In this document: one piece after another, positions 22,678 to 24,875 of the stretch | Layout of the letters: every line of letters begins with the position of its first letter | How positions within the stretch are numbered: position 1 is the stretch's first letter | Assembly: GCA_016703325.1 (NCBI GenBank) | Contig: JADJCH010000046.1 | Coordinates: forward strand, 1 to 24,875 | Source of the DNA: Burkholderiales bacterium | Lineage (GTDB): Bacteria > Pseudomonadota > Gammaproteobacteria > Burkholderiales > Burkholderiaceae_C | Length of the DNA: 24,875 nucleotides | Direction of reading: 5' to 3' | Translations under genes and position numbers: made by a program | The notes under the pieces: model-generated | What the model was told of the DNA's origin: nothing | What the model saw: only the letters and a program-made list of their open reading frames with translations | Database searches by the model: none

Positions 22678-24875
22678 TCAAGGTGACAGGAGGGGCGCGA
22701 GGAATCGCCCGGTGTGGCTGTCCGCGCAGGCCGCCACGTCCTCCGGCGTGCCGGCCACCAGCAGTCGGCCGCCGCCGGCGCCGCCCTCCGGGCCCATGTC
22801 GATGAGCCAGTCGGCGGTCTTGATGACGTCCAGGTTGTGCTCGATCACGACGATGGTGTTGCCTGCGTCGCGCAGCTGGTGCAGCACCTTCAGCAGCAGG
22901 CCGATGTCGTGGAAGTGCAGGCCGGTGGTGGGTTCGTCCAGGATGTAGAGAGTGCGGCCAGTGTCGCGCTTGGAGAGTTCGAGCGCGAGCTTGACCCGCT
23001 GGGCTTCGCCGCCGGACAGCGTCGTGGCGCTCTGGCCCAGGGTGATATAGCCCAGGCCCACATCCATCAGCGTCTGCAGCTTGCGGTGGAGGGCCGGCAC
23101 CGCGCTGAAGAAGCTGTGGGCGTCTTCCACGGTGAGGCCCAGCACCTCCGAAATGTTGCGGCCCTTGTAGAGAATCTCCAGCGTCTCGCGGTTGTAGCGC
23201 TTCCCGTGGCAGACGTCGCAGGGCACGTAGACGTCGGGCAGGAAGTGCATCTCCACTTTGAGCACGCCGTCGCCCTGGCAGGATTCGCAGCGCCCGCCGG
23301 CGACGTTGAATGAGAAGCGGCCCGGCCCGTAGCCGCGTTCGCGCGCAGCCGGCACCTCGGCAAACAGCTCGCGGATCGGCGTGAACAGCCCGGTGTAGGT
23401 GGCCGGGTTGCTGCGCGGGGTCCGGCCGATGGGGCTCTGGTCGACGTTGATGACCTTGTCGAAGGCGTCCAGGCCCTCGACGTCGTCGTGCGGCGCCGGC
23501 TCCAGGTGGCTCTGGTACAGCTTCTTGGCCACCGCGGCGTAGAGCGTGTCGTTGACCAGCGTGCTCTTGCCGGAGCCGGACACGCCGGTGACGCAGGTGA
23601 ACAGGCCCACCGGGATCTCCGCCGTCACGCCCTGGAGGTTGTTGCCACGGGCGTTGACGATGCGCAGCAGCCGCGGGTCGGTCTGGTCGTCCAGCCGGCT
23701 GCGCCGCTGGGGCACCGCAATCTTGAGCACATGGGCCAAGTAGCGCCCGGTGACGGAGTCGGGGTGTGCGGCCACCTCCGCCGGCGTGCCCTGGGCCAGC
23801 ACCCGCCCGCCATGCGTGCCGGCGCCCGGGCCCATGTCCACGACATGGTCGGCGGCGCGGATCATGTCCTCGTCATGCTCGACCACCAGCACCGAGTTGC
23901 CCAGGTCGCGCAGGTGTTGCAGCGTGCCGATCAGCCGCTCGTTGTCGCGCTGGTGCAGGCCGATGCTGGGCTCGTCCAGCACGTACATCACCCCCGACAG
24001 GCCGGAGCCGATCTGGCTGGCCAGACGGATGCGCTGGGCTTCGCCGCCGGAGAGCGTATCGGCGCTGCGGTCCAGGCTCAGGTAGTTCAGGCCGACGTCG
24101 TTGAGAAACTTCAGCCGCGAACGGATCTCGCGCACCACCTTGTCGGCGATCTCCGCCTTGGCGCCACGCAGCCGCAGGCGCTCGAAATAGTCCAGGCAAC
24201 CGGCCAGGGTGATGTGCTCCACCTCGTAGATGGCCCGGGATGGCTGGCCGGCGATGTCCACCAGATGCACGTGGCGGGCCTCGCGCCGCAGTCGGGCGCC
24301 GCCACAGTCGGGACAGGGCTTGTGGCTCTGGTAGCGCGCGAGATCCTCCCGCACGGTGGCGGAGTCGGTCTCGCGGAAGCGCCGCTCCAGATTGGGCAGG
24401 ATGCCCTCGAAGGGGTGCCAGCGTTTGACGCTGCGCTTGCGCCCCGCGCTGCCGTCGGCGTGATAGACGAAGGCGATGTCCTCGCTGCCCGATCCGTACA
24501 GAAGCACCTGCCGCTGTGCCGGCGCCAGTTGCTCGAAGGGGGTGTCCAGCTCGAACTGGTAATGCGCCGCGACGCTCTCCAACAGCGAGTGGGTGTAGGG
24601 GTTGCGGCGGTCCCAGCCCTTCACCGCGCCGCTGGACAGGCTCAGTCCCGGGAAGGCCACCACCCGTTCCGGGTCGAACACCGTCACCTGACCGAGGCCG
24701 TCGCAGCTGGGGCAGGCGCCGATCGGTGAGTTGAACGAGAACAGCCGGGGTTCCAGCTCACTCAGGCCGTAGCTGCACACCGGGCAGGCGAACTTGCTGG
24801 AGAAAAGGTGCTCCTGGCCGCCTTCGCCGGCATCCAGCTCCAGCGCGATGGCCCGGCCGTCGGCGATGCGCAACG
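22678..24875 (-). CDS. uvrA: UvrABC system protein A (5' end outside window)
   Basis: About 732 C-terminal residues of a protein normally near 950; the N-terminus with the first Walker A lies beyond the right edge. UvrA is the ATPase that finds DNA lesions and loads UvrB in nucleotide excision repair. Visible features are zinc-binding cysteines (FACPVCSYG with GACPSCDGLG), two ABC signatures (LSGGEAQRIRLA and LSGGEAQRVKLA), the second Walker A (GVSGSGKSTLVND), the C-terminal zinc module (CESCQGDG, CDVCHGKRY) and two Walker B motifs (YVLDEPSIGLH, YILDEPTTGLH). The frame stays open to the last base. No clear terminator lies in the 42-base gap to the convergent GGDEF gene. Confidence 0.97.
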   Translation of the reverse strand, partial: LRIADGRAIALELDAGEGGQEHLFSSKFACPVCSYGLSELEPRLFSFNSPIGACPSCDGLGQVTVFDPERVVAFPGLSLSSGAVKGWDRRNPYTHSLLESVAAHYQFELDTPFEQLAPAQRQVLLYGSGSEDIAFVYHADGSAGRKRSVKRWHPFEGILPNLERRFRETDSATVREDLARYQSHKPCPDCGGARLRREARHVHLVDIAGQPSRAIYEVEHITLAGCLDYFERLRLRGAKAEIADKVVREIRSRLKFLNDVGLNYLSLDRSADTLSGGEAQRIRLASQIGSGLSGVMYVLDEPSIGLHQRDNERLIGTLQHLRDLGNSVLVVEHDEDMIRAADHVVDMGPGAGTHGGRVLAQGTPAEVAAHPDSVTGRYLAHVLKIAVPQRRSRLDDQTDPRLLRIVNARGNNLQGVTAEIPVGLFTCVTGVSGSGKSTLVNDTLYAAVAKKLYQSHLEPAPHDDVEGLDAFDKVINVDQSPIGRTPRSNPATYTGLFTPIRELFAEVPAARERGYGPGRFSFNVAGGRCESCQGDGVLKVEMHFLPDVYVPCDVCHGKRYNRETLEILYKGRNISEVLGLTVEDAHSFFSAVPALHRKLQTLMDVGLGYITLGQSATTLSGGEAQRVKLALELSKRDTGRTLYILDEPTTGLHFHDIGLLLKVLHQLRDAGNTIVVIEHNLDVIKTADWLIDMGPEGGAGGGRLLVAGTPEDVAACADSHTGRFLAPLLSP

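Noticed and set aside
1..24875. CRISPR arrays, tRNA or rRNA genes, insertion sequences and integrases
   Set aside because: Scanning by eye found no regularly spaced repeats, no cloverleaf with the conserved TTC arm, no rRNA and no transposase or integrase motifs; a covariance-model search would be needed to exclude small RNAs.

Overview
The window looks like chromosome from a GC-rich betaproteobacterium, probably Burkholderiales. This is inferred from the very high GC, strong G/C third-position bias, a Bordetella-like wlbA/wlbB/wlbC set, and the style of lysS and uvrA; no rRNA or species marker is present. Most of it (about 4.3-20.4 kb) is one surface-polysaccharide (O-antigen/LPS type) gene cluster read left to right. 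It is flanked by housekeeping genes on the opposite strand: lysS on the left and uvrA, cut by the window edge, on the right.

Region 1 (1-2.65 kb) is visibly AT-richer and looks acquired. Its plus strand has the tail of an unknown gene and two small genes of matching design (lipobox, membrane helix, coiled coil), joined by 8-base stop/start overlaps. On the minus strand, directly downstream of lysS, lie a TIR-domain gene and a Sel1-repeat gene. The TIR gene carries an apparent frameshift: its lost tail is readable in the next frame and ends exactly at the Sel1 start codon. Region 2 (2.7-4.3 kb) is lysS and a divergent promoter region shared with wlbA.

Region 3 (4.3-20.4 kb) holds wlbA, wlbB and wlbC (three steps toward UDP-2,3-diacetamido-2,3-dideoxyglucuronate), a Wzx-like flippase, a left-handed beta-helix acyltransferase, two GT4 glycosyltransferases, a SAM methyltransferase, a BamE-like lipoprotein, an ArnB-like aminotransferase, a small phosphoglycosyl transferase and a WbpM/CapD-type 4,6-dehydratase. 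The first enzymes make modified nucleotide sugars, the phosphoglycosyl transferase would start the lipid-linked glycan, the GT4 enzymes extend it, and the flippase moves it across the membrane. The 6-dehydrogenase and any 2-epimerase or polymerase are not in the window.

The most striking feature is five toxin-antitoxin-like modules inside this cluster, every set placed immediately 5' of a biosynthetic gene: two AbrB/PIN pairs before wlbB, an antitoxin-like gene plus PIN domain before wlbC, HicBA before the phosphoglycosyl transferase, and a FitAB-like pair before the dehydratase. Several are joined to the next gene by overlapping stop/start codons. In the wlbC case the PIN domain is fused in frame to the aminotransferase, giving a toxin-enzyme chimera of about 532 residues.

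Region 4 (20.4-24.9 kb) has a patatin-like lipoprotein, a GGEEF diguanylate cyclase and the C-terminal three quarters of uvrA.
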